From the NCBI RefSeq assembly GCF_042646165.1, contig NZ_JBHRTC010000029.1: a stretch of 64,000 nucleotides of DNA; one strand, written 5' to 3'. Both the position numbers and the translations under genes were made by a program. This DNA is from Microbaculum marinum (lineage in GTDB: Bacteria > Pseudomonadota > Alphaproteobacteria > Rhizobiales > Tepidamorphaceae). Below the pieces are notes generated by a model. The model was not told the DNA's origin. It made no database searches and saw nothing but the letters and a program-made list of their open reading frames with translations. Shown here piece by piece: positions 51,793 through 59,874 of this stretch (position 1 is the stretch's first letter; every line of letters begins with the position of its first letter).

Positions 51793-52920
51793 CTAGAACG
51801 CGGCGGCAAGCTCCGCAACCCGGCGCCCTATTGCAAGCGACGCGGTCAGACCGGGAGACTCGAATCCGAACAGGTTGATCACCGCACCACGTCCTGCCGT
51901 CTCGATCCGGAAGTCCGGGCTTGCCGCGCCGTCCAGCTTCACCCGCACACCCGAATAGTCCGGCTGCAAAGCGCCGTCCGGAAGCCCGGGCCAATAGTTG
52001 CGGATTGCGGCGTAAAAAGGCCGCGACCGCTGCGGATCGACTCTGTAGTCGGGTTCGCGGCCCGGCTGGTCGCTGAAGTCGTCGATCCATTCCACGTCGG
52101 GCCCGAAACGGGCCTGGCCACCCATGTCCAGCGTCAGATGCACCCCCAGCCCGCCCGGCTCGGGAACGGGATAGATCAGCCGCGAGAACGGGCTCTTTCC
52201 CTGCAACAGGAAATAGTTGCCCTTGGCGAAACCGACAGGCGGAACAGAACCGGGCGGGATGCCGTCGATCGAGGCGGCGATACGGTGGGCCGTCAGCCCC
52301 CCCGCATTGACCAGAAGGCGCGCCTTCAGCCGAATCGGCGCCACGCCACCGGTGCGGACCACGACACCATCCGAGAGGAGTTCACCACCTTCCATCGGCG
52401 TACGGAAGGCAATCGCTCCGCCGGCATCCTCCAGATCGCCCTGCAGCGCCAGCATGTAGGCATGACTGTCGATCGTGCCCGTCGACGGCGACAGAAGCGC
52501 CTCCTCCACCTTGAGAGCCGGTTCCAGACGCAGCGCCGCCGATCTTCCCAACAGTTCCAGATCGCCGACACCGTTGGCCTCGGCGCGGGCCTTGAGTTCA
52601 CCCAGACGCGGCACCTGATCCTTGTCTGACGCGACGATCAGCTTGCCCAGACGCTTGTGGGGAATGCCGTTCGCGGCGCAATAGTCGTAGAGGGCGAGCT
52701 TTCCCGCGACGCAGAGTTCGGCCTTCAGGCTGCCCGGCGGATAGTAGATGCCGGCATGGATGACCTCGCTGTTGCGGCTGGACGTCGCCGTGCCGATCGC
52801 CGACTGGCCTTCGAGGACAATCACCTCGCGACCCGAGAGGGCCAGCGCGCGGGCCACCGCAAGACCGACGACACCTGCACCGACCACGACGCAATCGACG
52901 CGTTCCGTCTCCGCCTGCAT
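51793..52920 (-). CDS. FAD-dependent oxidoreductase (L-2-hydroxyglutarate dehydrogenase-like)
   Basis: 375 aa. The Rossmann FAD motif VVVGAGVVGLAVARALA lies at about 10-26. SSRNSEVIHAGIYYPPGSLK, KGNYFLLQGKSP and NLFGFESPGLTASLAIG match the L2HGDH/LhgO branch of the DAO family. Its likely reaction is oxidation of L-2-hydroxyglutarate or a related hydroxy acid to the keto acid, but related enzymes act on other substrates. It stands alone next to tRNA-Leu. Confidence 0.87.
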   Translation of the reverse strand: MQAETERVDCVVVGAGVVGLAVARALALSGREVIVLEGQSAIGTATSSRNSEVIHAGIYYPPGSLKAELCVAGKLALYDYCAANGIPHKRLGKLIVASDKDQVPRLGELKARAEANGVGDLELLGRSAALRLEPALKVEEALLSPSTGTIDSHAYMLALQGDLEDAGGAIAFRTPMEGGELLSDGVVVRTGGVAPIRLKARLLVNAGGLTAHRIAASIDGIPPGSVPPVGFAKGNYFLLQGKSPFSRLIYPVPEPGGLGVHLTLDMGGQARFGPDVEWIDDFSDQPGREPDYRVDPQRSRPFYAAIRNYWPGLPDGALQPDYSGVRVKLDGAASPDFRIETAGRGAVINLFGFESPGLTASLAIGRRVAELAAAF

Positions 52921-53012
52921 CAGGCCGCGACCGACCCTGGCGGCAAGCTATCGGGAGTGATTTGCCTCGAGCGCCCGCCGTCCTTCCGGACGGGGCATTC
53001 GAGGATCTTGGA

Positions 53013-53099
53013 TGGTGCGGTCGAGAAGACTCGAACTTCCACGGGTTTTACCCCACAGCGACCTCAACGCTGCGCGTCTACCAATTCCGCCACGACCGC
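53013..53099 (-). tRNA. tRNA-Leu (GAG)
   Basis: An 87-nt class II tRNA on the minus strand. The acceptor GCGGTCG/CGACCGC is perfect, A73 and CCA are encoded, the anticodon loop TTGAGGT gives GAG, and a long variable arm is present. This is the second leucine tRNA in the window. Confidence 0.97.
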
Positions 53100-53138
53100 A
53101 GTATCCGCGCCGGCGCGACGGCCGACGTGTTGCGCGGT

Positions 53139-53167
53139 GATGTAGCAAACGCCGTGGGCGCTCACAA
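53139..53167 (-). promoter_or_regulatory. candidate promoter for tRNA-Leu (GAG)
   Basis: On the minus strand, TTGTGA (53162-53167) and TACATC (53139-53144) are separated by 17 bases, about 40 bases before the tRNA. Both hexamers are partial matches. Confidence 0.4.
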
Positions 53168-53327
53168 GGGGCGAAGGCGTCATGTACTTTTGACGAACCG
53201 ATTGCCCTTGGAAACGAAGGCATCATATCAGGGGATCACAGCGACCCGCGCCGGGAGTGGACATGCGGCGCCCTGCGTTCTCCTATCTGCTCCGGTGCCG
53301 GCTCGTGCCGGCAATCGCGGTGGGCAA

Positions 53328-54050
53328 ATGACTGGTATCGAGGTTCAGGTTCCCGAGATCTCCGCGGCATCCCGTGCCGAGGAGGTCGCCCCTGTCGAGT
53401 GGCGTATCAGCGACGGACTGGTGAGCTACGTCGACGCGGTCGCCGCAATGGAGGCGCGGGTCGCCGCGATTGCAGCCGGCGAGGCCTCCGAACTCGTCTG
53501 GCTCGTCGAGCACCCTCCCCTCTACACGGCCGGCACCAGCGCCGACGATGCGGAACTGCTGCAAGCCGCCCGCTTCCCGGTTCACAGGACCGGCCGGGGC
53601 GGCCGCTGGACCTATCACGGCCCCGGCCAGCGCGTCGTCTACGTGATGCTCGATCTCACCCGCCGCGGCCGGGATGTCCGCCGCTTCGTCGAAGACCTGG
53701 AGGCATGGGTGATTCGAACGTTGGCGGAGTTCAACGTCGACGGCGAGATCCGCGACGGCCGGATCGGCGTGTGGGTGCGACGGCCGGACAAGGGGCCGGC
53801 TATCGAAGACAAGATCGCGGCGATCGGCATCCGGGTGCGACGGTGGGTGTCTTTCCACGGCATTGCCATCAACGTGGAGCCGGATCTGGAGCATTTTGGC
53901 GGCATCGTTCCGTGCGGCATCGCCGGTTACGGCGTCACCAGCCTTGCCGACCTTGGCCGCGTCGTGACGATGCCGGAGGTCGACATGGCGCTGAAGTCGA
54001 CGTTTGAAGACGTATTCGCGCGGACTGTCAGAGCGTCGGCCGAACGCTGA
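53328..54050 (+). CDS. lipB: octanoyl-[ACP]:protein N-octanoyltransferase LipB
   Basis: Moves octanoyl from acyl carrier protein to lipoyl domains, the first step of lipoate synthesis. It has 240 aa from the ATG at 53328. The family motifs are WLVEHPPLYTAGTSAD, TGRGGRWTYHGPGQRVVYVML, the catalytic Lys in IEDKIAAIGIRVRRW and the catalytic Cys in GGIVPCGIAGYGVTSL (about 196). Its 3' end overlaps the convergent acylphosphatase gene by 23 bases. Confidence 0.95.
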   Translation: MTGIEVQVPEISAASRAEEVAPVEWRISDGLVSYVDAVAAMEARVAAIAAGEASELVWLVEHPPLYTAGTSADDAELLQAARFPVHRTGRGGRWTYHGPGQRVVYVMLDLTRRGRDVRRFVEDLEAWVIRTLAEFNVDGEIRDGRIGVWVRRPDKGPAIEDKIAAIGIRVRRWVSFHGIAINVEPDLEHFGGIVPCGIAGYGVTSLADLGRVVTMPEVDMALKSTFEDVFARTVRASAER

Positions 54051-54309
54051 AGCCATCCGGCGCGGCGCCTCCCTCGGAAACAATCCGCACCGAAGTCACC
54101 ACTGCGTCGCGCGGTCCGTCTTCACAAAGGCCGAGCATGGTCGCGACGGCCTCCTGGTCGCCGGAAAACACCGCCTCGACATCGCCGTCACGGCGGTTCT
54201 GGACCCAGCCGTTCAAGTTGAGCCTGCGGGCGTTCTCGACTGTCCAGGCGCGAAAATAGACACCCTGCACCCGCCCCTCTATGCGCACGTGCACAGTTTG
54301 CTGTTTCAT
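54028..54309 (-). CDS. acyP: acylphosphatase
   Basis: 93 aa, the standard size. The catalytic Arg is in RVQGVYFRAWTVENA and the catalytic Asn in GWVQNRRDGDVEAVFSG. It hydrolyses acyl phosphates. The ATG at 54309 gives MKQQTVHVRIEGRV, matching the family start. The gene converges on lipB and shares its last 23 bases with it. Confidence 0.94.
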   Translation of the reverse strand: MKQQTVHVRIEGRVQGVYFRAWTVENARRLNLNGWVQNRRDGDVEAVFSGDQEAVATMLGLCEDGPRDAVVTSVRIVSEGGAAPDGFSVRPTL

Positions 54310-54452
54310 CGGATCCTGCCGATCCTCAATATGCCGCGCGGAGACAATAGGAAACGCGGTTCGTGATTGGAACCGGCCTACGCAGACCGGATGCCGCACA
54401 GGTCACACGACCTCGACGGCAGCCGCGACGGGACGATGAGGGAGATCACTGC

Positions 54453-54860
54453 ATGACCGCACGCTATAGCGGCTCCTGCCTGTGCGGAGCCGTGAGCTTC
54501 GAATTCGACGGAGAGTTCGAGCGATTCTTTCTCTGCCACTGCCAACGCTGCCGCAAGGGTTCGGGCACGGCACACGCCGCCAACCTGTTCCTGTCGCCGG
54601 AGCGGTTCGAATGGTTGGCGGGTGCGGACGAGGTGAAAGCCTACCGGGTTCCGGAAAGCCGCCGCGTTTCGTGTTTCTGTTCCATATGCGGGTCGCCGGT
54701 GCCGACCCTGAACGAAGAACATGGAATCGTGAAGGTCCCGGCGGGCTGCCTCGACAGTCCGGTGCCGAAGCGCCCGGATGCCCACATCTTCATGGCGAGC
54801 AAGGCGGATTGGGATTTCGACCTCGCCGACGTCCCGATGTTGGACGAACTTCCAGACTAA
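54453..54860 (+). CDS. GFA-family protein (CENP-V/GFA domain)
   Basis: 135 aa. Zinc ligands are present as SCLCGAVSF, FLCHCQRCRKGSG and FCSICGSPVPTL, the full GFA set. The family is named after glutathione-dependent formaldehyde-activating enzyme, but most members have no proven activity. The ATG at 54453 gives MTARYSGSCLCGAV. It lies between the acylphosphatase and cfa genes. Confidence 0.9.
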   Translation: MTARYSGSCLCGAVSFEFDGEFERFFLCHCQRCRKGSGTAHAANLFLSPERFEWLAGADEVKAYRVPESRRVSCFCSICGSPVPTLNEEHGIVKVPAGCLDSPVPKRPDAHIFMASKADWDFDLADVPMLDELPD

Positions 54861-54884
54861 GTCTCGGTGCGCCAGGCGCGTTCC

Positions 54885-56201
54885 CTACTCCGCTTTCTTG
54901 CGTGCGCGGGGGCTTTTCGGCGCGGTCCTGGTGGCAGTTTTCGGCTTCACCTTCGGTTGCCGTTTCGCCGCCGACTTCGGAGCGGGCGTCAGCATTGCCC
55001 GCTCGTCGTCCACGATGAAGTCCCTGATGATCGGCACGGCGTCGCGCTCGCGCGACAAGAGGAGCTGGAACACCATGTTCGAGCCGTGCAGGAAGCCGAG
55101 TTCCACCGCCGAGAGATAGAACTCCCACATCCTGCAGAAGCGCTCGTCGTAGAGCTCGATCGCCTTGTCCCGGTTGGCGGCGAAGCGCTCCCGCCAGTGC
55201 CTGATCGTATAGTAGTAGTGCAGCCGCAGGATCTCGTTGTCGGCCGCCCACAGCCCGACGCGCTCCAGCGATGCGAAAACCTCCGACAGCGCCGGCACGT
55301 AGCCGCCTGGAAAGATGTACTTGCGGATGAACGGCCCGGTCGTGCCCGGCGGCGTCATGCGGCCGATGGCGTGGATCATCGCGAAGCCGTCGTCGGTCAG
55401 AAGATCCCGGACCTTGCCGAAATATTCGTCGAAATGTCGGACACCGACGTGCTCCATCATTCCGACGGAGACGACCCGGTCAAACTTGCCGTCGAGCTCC
55501 CGGTAGTCGCGCTCGAAGAACGTCACCCTGTCGGCGACACCGGCCTCCTCCACACGCTGACGGGAGATCTTCAACTGCTCAGGCGAAACATTGATGGCCG
55601 TTACCTGCGCGCCGCACCGCGCCAGCTGGATCGCCAGCGAGCCCCAGCCCGAGCCGATCTCGGCGACCGTCATGCCCGGTTCCAGACGCAGCTTGGCGGC
55701 GATGTGCACGAGCTTGGCGACCTGGGCCTCCTCCAGCGTGTCCTTCTCCGGGTCGCGGAAGTAGGCGCAGGAATAGTTCAGCCCCTCGTCGAGAAACAGC
55801 CGGTAGAGGTCGGTCGACAGGTCGTAGTGATGGCGGACGTTCTTCGCCGCGACGCCCAGCGGGTTCGCCTGCTGCCACCGCTTCAGGCCGCGCCAGGCCC
55901 GGCGCAGCAGCTTCTGCGAGCCGGCCGAAGCGAGGCCGGACCGATTGACGGAGAACAGCGTCAGGAAATCGTGGACGCTGGAGCCATCCTCGAAGGTCAG
56001 CGTGCCGTCCATGTAGGCTTCGGCGGCCACCAGTTCCGGATTGAGCGCAAGTTTCCTGTGCAGGGCGGCGTCGTGCAGCCGCACCGTGACTGTGGGGCCG
56101 TTCTCGCCGGAGCCGAATTCGTGCAGGGTCCCGCCGGCGTCGTAGAGGCGCATGCGGCCGTTGCGGACGAATTTTTTCAACAGCCCAGACAACATGCGCA
56201 T
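54885..56201 (-). CDS. cfa: cyclopropane-fatty-acyl-phospholipid synthase
   Basis: Methylates double bonds of membrane phospholipids with S-adenosylmethionine. It has 438 aa. SAM motif AEIGSGWGSLAIQLA, then VSVGMMEHVG, and the lipid-site residues in NVRHHYDLSTDLYRLFLDE and LNYSCAYF are all present. The last 35 or so residues form an unusual Lys/Pro/Ala-rich tail (TPAPKSAAKRQPKVKPKTA and on), which could favour contact with acidic lipids. The ATG is at 56201. Confidence 0.94.
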   Translation of the reverse strand: MRMLSGLLKKFVRNGRMRLYDAGGTLHEFGSGENGPTVTVRLHDAALHRKLALNPELVAAEAYMDGTLTFEDGSSVHDFLTLFSVNRSGLASAGSQKLLRRAWRGLKRWQQANPLGVAAKNVRHHYDLSTDLYRLFLDEGLNYSCAYFRDPEKDTLEEAQVAKLVHIAAKLRLEPGMTVAEIGSGWGSLAIQLARCGAQVTAINVSPEQLKISRQRVEEAGVADRVTFFERDYRELDGKFDRVVSVGMMEHVGVRHFDEYFGKVRDLLTDDGFAMIHAIGRMTPPGTTGPFIRKYIFPGGYVPALSEVFASLERVGLWAADNEILRLHYYYTIRHWRERFAANRDKAIELYDERFCRMWEFYLSAVELGFLHGSNMVFQLLLSRERDAVPIIRDFIVDDERAMLTPAPKSAAKRQPKVKPKTATRTAPKSPRARKKAE

Positions 56202-56261
56202 ATCAGTTTCCTTCCCCCCGGATCCGGGGAGTCGACGTGGTGAGACCCGGCGCGATCGGCC

Positions 56262-58274
56262 CTACTCGAATTCCATGATCACGGCATCGACCGCGAGGCT
56301 CGCGCCAGGCTGAGCGTGGATCCTGGAGACGACACCGTCGCGCTCGGCGCGCAGCACGTTTTCCATCTTCATTGCCTCGACAACGGCAAGCGTCTCGCCG
56401 GCCTTCACCTCCTGGCCCTCCTCGACCGCGATCGAGACGACCAGCCCGGGCATCGGGCAAAGCAGCATCCTGGAGGTGTCCGGCGGAGTCTTCTCGGGCA
56501 TCAGTGCGGCGAGTTCCGCCTCGCGCTCCGTAAACACGTCTGCCTTGAGCGCAACCCCGCGGTGAGCGAGCGAATATCCGGTCAGCGTTGGCCGCACCTG
56601 GACCGACACCTGCTCGCCATCGATCGTCCCGGCCCACACCGCCATACCCGGCACCCAGTGCGAGTGCACGCGGACGGCGGACCCGTCCTCATCGGCCGCA
56701 AACGCGACCGAAAAGTCGGGGAACTCGCCGGAGACCGACAGCATCACCTCGCGGCCGTCGAGGCGCACGACGCGCCGGCTCGGGAACCGGTAGCCGCCGA
56801 CCGTCATCTGGCCGGTGATCGAACGGCGGCGCGAGTTCTGAAGGTGGTCGACGCATGCCGCCACCGCGCAGATCACACGTTCGGCCTGGCGGTCCGGATC
56901 GCGCGGATGGAACCCGTCGGGGTACTCTTCCGAGATGAAGCCGGTCGACAGGTTGCCGGCGATCCAGCGCGGGTGGTCCATCAGCGCCGACAGGAACGGA
57001 ATGTTCTGCTGGATGCCATCGATGTAATAGCTGTCGAGCGCCTTGCTCATGTGACGGATCGCCGACTCCCTGTCCGGGCCGTGCGTCACGAGCTTGGCGA
57101 TCATCGGATCGTAGAACATCGAGATCTCGCCACCCTCCTGCACGCCGGTATCGACGCGCACCGTCAGGCCCTCATCGTCGGTCCCCTCCTGAGGCGCCTG
57201 CAACCGCACCAGCCGGCCGATGGAAGGGAGGAAGTTGCGATAGGGATCTTCTGCATAGACGCGGGATTCGATTGCCCAGCCATCGAGCACGATATCGTCC
57301 TGCGCAAACGGCAGCGGCTCGCCCGCCGCCACCCGGATCATCTGCTCGACGAGGTCGATCCCGGTAACCAGTTCGGTGACCGGATGCTCGACCTGGAGGC
57401 GAGTGTTCATTTCCAGGAAGTAGAACGACTTGTCCTGTCCCGCGACGAACTCGACCGTGCCGGCGGAGAAATACCCGACCGCCTTGGCGAGCGCCACGGA
57501 CTGCTCCCCCATGGCCTTGCGCGTTGCGGGATCGAGCAGCGGCGACGGCGCCTCCTCGACGACCTTCTGGTTGCGGCGCTGGATCGAGCATTCCCGTTCG
57601 CCGAGATAGACGACGTTGCCGTGCTTGTCGCCGAGCACCTGGATCTCGACGTGTCTCGGGTTCTCGATGAACTTCTCCACGAACACCCGATCATCGCCGA
57701 ACGAGGACCTGGCTTCCGACTTCGACCGGGTGAACCCCTCCGTCACCTCCTTCGCATCGTAGGCGACGCGCATTCCCTTGCCGCCGCCGCCGGCGGACGC
57801 CTTGATCATGACGGGATAGCCGATGTCCTCGGCGATCCTCACTGCCTGTTCGGAGTCCTCGATCACACCGAGATATCCCGGCACCGTCGAGACGCCGGCG
57901 GCGTCGGCTACCTTCTTGGATTCGATCTTGTCGCCCATCGCCTCGATGGCGTTGGTCGGCGGCCCGATGAATGCGATGCCGGCAGCATCCAGCGCTTCGG
58001 CGAACTTCGCGTTCTCCGACAGGAAGCCATATCCCGGGTGGACCGCCTCGGCACTGGTCTCCCGGCAAGCCTCGATGATCCGATCGATCAGCAGATAGGA
58101 TTCAGCAACCGGCGGGGGGCCGATACGCACGGCCTCGTCGGCCATCTCCACGTGCAGCGCATCCTTGTCGGCATCCGAGTAGACTGCAACCGTGGCAATG
58201 CCCATCTTCCTCGCCGTCCTGATGACGCGGCAGGCGATTTCGCCACGATTGGCGATCAGTATTTTGGAGAACAT
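56262..58274 (-). CDS. pccA: propionyl-CoA carboxylase alpha (biotin) subunit
   Basis: 670 aa. Biotin carboxylase (about 1-445) with ATP-grasp motif KASAGGGGKGMRVAYD and FLEMNTRLQVEHPVTE; BT linker region (about 500-590); C-terminal biotin carrier domain with biotinyl-Lys636 in VVEAMKMENVL. The motifs LMPEKTPPDTSRMLLCPMPG and the BT linker fit PccA rather than MccA. It carboxylates propionyl-CoA to methylmalonyl-CoA together with PccB. No pccB is in the window; it may lie elsewhere. Confidence 0.93.
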   Translation of the reverse strand: MFSKILIANRGEIACRVIRTARKMGIATVAVYSDADKDALHVEMADEAVRIGPPPVAESYLLIDRIIEACRETSAEAVHPGYGFLSENAKFAEALDAAGIAFIGPPTNAIEAMGDKIESKKVADAAGVSTVPGYLGVIEDSEQAVRIAEDIGYPVMIKASAGGGGKGMRVAYDAKEVTEGFTRSKSEARSSFGDDRVFVEKFIENPRHVEIQVLGDKHGNVVYLGERECSIQRRNQKVVEEAPSPLLDPATRKAMGEQSVALAKAVGYFSAGTVEFVAGQDKSFYFLEMNTRLQVEHPVTELVTGIDLVEQMIRVAAGEPLPFAQDDIVLDGWAIESRVYAEDPYRNFLPSIGRLVRLQAPQEGTDDEGLTVRVDTGVQEGGEISMFYDPMIAKLVTHGPDRESAIRHMSKALDSYYIDGIQQNIPFLSALMDHPRWIAGNLSTGFISEEYPDGFHPRDPDRQAERVICAVAACVDHLQNSRRRSITGQMTVGGYRFPSRRVVRLDGREVMLSVSGEFPDFSVAFAADEDGSAVRVHSHWVPGMAVWAGTIDGEQVSVQVRPTLTGYSLAHRGVALKADVFTEREAELAALMPEKTPPDTSRMLLCPMPGLVVSIAVEEGQEVKAGETLAVVEAMKMENVLRAERDGVVSRIHAQPGASLAVDAVIMEFE

Positions 58275-58358
58275 CGGCGCGGGACGTCCTTGTTGTTCTG
58301 GGATCGGCCTGGACAGGCATGGTCTTTTAGTCGTGCCGGCCCCGCCCGTAAATGCTTC

Positions 58359-59639
58359 CTAAGGCAATTCCACGCCGGGATCGATCGGCAGGAGCCAGAC
58401 CAACGCCGCCGCGACCATTACTGCGGCGACCATGACCGCGCCGAACCTGACCGCGAAAGCGAAACTGCCGGCAATCCCGCCGATTGCGGCCTTCGACAGC
58501 GAGTTCGACATAGCCACCACCACGATCGCCGTCACCGCCGTCGACGAAGGCACGTCGCCACCTGCGAGCCGGGCCATCGACAGCGTGACAGCGTCGACGT
58601 CGGCCAGCCCCGCGGCGGCCGCCAGCCAGACCGCGCTTTCCGGTCCGAACCAGGCCCGCAGCATGGACGCCGCCAGCATGACGGCCCCCAGCAGCGCCGC
58701 GAAGCGGAACACGACCACAAGATCGAACGGATTGCCGAGGTGCGGTGCTCCTCTATCGGATTGCTTGTCCCTGCCCGCCATGGCGAGAGCCAGTCCGAGT
58801 CCGCCCGAAGTCACGGCTGCCCCGCCGAGCGGAACCGACAGGGCGCCGAACAGATCCGGATCGACGACGGTCGCCACCGCCAGAACGCGCAGGAACATCA
58901 CGCCGCCTGCCACTGCCGCACCGCCGGCGAGAACGCCGGCGTGACCGCCAGCCGCCGATCGGCGGGCCAGGTCGAGCGTCGCGGCGGTGGACGCGACGAG
59001 GCCGCCCGCGGCGCCCGCGATCAAGACACCGAGCCGCTCGCCGGCGACGCGGATGAAGACGTAACCGGCGAAGGACACCCCCGCGATCAGCACCGCCATC
59101 AGCCAGATCTCGTAGGGATTGATCGCCGAGTAGGGACCGTATCCCTTGTCCGGCAGGATCGGCAGCGCAACGAAGGTCATCGCAGCGAGTACGATCGCCG
59201 ACCTGATCTCCGGCCAGGTCAGCCTGCGAAGCCAGGCGTGGAGAACGGACTTGAACGCAAGCAGGGCCACCGCCGTGACGCCTGCCGCCGCGGCGACGCG
59301 CATCTCGCCGAGCACCGAGTAGGCGCCGAGCATGAAGACCACCATCGCGGCCACAATGGCGGTGACGCTGTAGTCGTTGTCGTGTCTGGCCTCGCGCCAC
59401 TTGAAGGCCGTGAAGATGGACGAGAACGCTAGAAAGGCTGCGCCGAATGCCAAGCCGCCCACCGCCTGACCGACAAGACCGGAAATGCCGCCGAGCAGCC
59501 CGGTCAAGGCGAACGTGCGCAGCCCCGCCGTTCGGGCCCCCTCCGCCTCGCCCCGCTCCCGCCAGCCGCGCTCGACACCGACCAGGAAGCCGATGGCAAG
59601 CGCCAGGCCGAGCCGCTGAAAGAGCTCCAGAACATCCAT
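58359..59639 (-). CDS. MgtC/SapB-DUF4010 membrane protein
   Basis: 426 aa with about 12 membrane helices. The N-terminal part (about 1-140) is MgtC/SapB-like, beginning QRLGLALAIGFLVGVERGW and continuing GLRTFALTGLLGGISGL; the C-terminal part is DUF4010-like, with ASTAATLDLARRSAAGG and LADVDAVTLSMARLAGG. Function is uncertain; related proteins are linked to magnesium and envelope physiology. It stands downstream of no clear partner, divergent from the WcbI-GSCFA gene. Confidence 0.87.
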   Translation of the reverse strand: MDVLELFQRLGLALAIGFLVGVERGWRERGEAEGARTAGLRTFALTGLLGGISGLVGQAVGGLAFGAAFLAFSSIFTAFKWREARHDNDYSVTAIVAAMVVFMLGAYSVLGEMRVAAAAGVTAVALLAFKSVLHAWLRRLTWPEIRSAIVLAAMTFVALPILPDKGYGPYSAINPYEIWLMAVLIAGVSFAGYVFIRVAGERLGVLIAGAAGGLVASTAATLDLARRSAAGGHAGVLAGGAAVAGGVMFLRVLAVATVVDPDLFGALSVPLGGAAVTSGGLGLALAMAGRDKQSDRGAPHLGNPFDLVVVFRFAALLGAVMLAASMLRAWFGPESAVWLAAAAGLADVDAVTLSMARLAGGDVPSSTAVTAIVVVAMSNSLSKAAIGGIAGSFAFAVRFGAVMVAAVMVAAALVWLLPIDPGVELP

Positions 59640-59874
59640 CGCGGTGAACTGCCGGACAACAGGAACGCACAGCGCACATACTATCGACTTGCGATCGGAA
59701 GGCGATGCGCTCGATCATGCTCCCGCAACTTTCCGATCGACGATATTCAGGCGGATCGATTGCTGGTATTGGGGGCCTTTCCCGGCGGAATTTCGATGCA
59801 GCGTCGACTGGTCGGCCGAGACGCTGGAGGTTCCACGCGGCGCGGTATCCGGGAAGCCTCAGGGAGGGACGTCG

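Noticed and set aside
56262..58274. Methylcrotonyl-CoA carboxylase alpha subunit as partner of the mccB at 29 kb
   Set aside because: The LMPEKTPPDTSRMLLCPMPG segment and the region between the carboxylase and biotin domains match PccA proteins. It was therefore called pccA, though biochemical cross-use is possible.
56316..59432. A frame of more than 1,000 codons on the plus strand opposite pccA and the MgtC-like gene
   Set aside because: It runs across two well-supported genes and their spacer with an Arg/His-rich, motif-free translation, so it is a compositional shadow.
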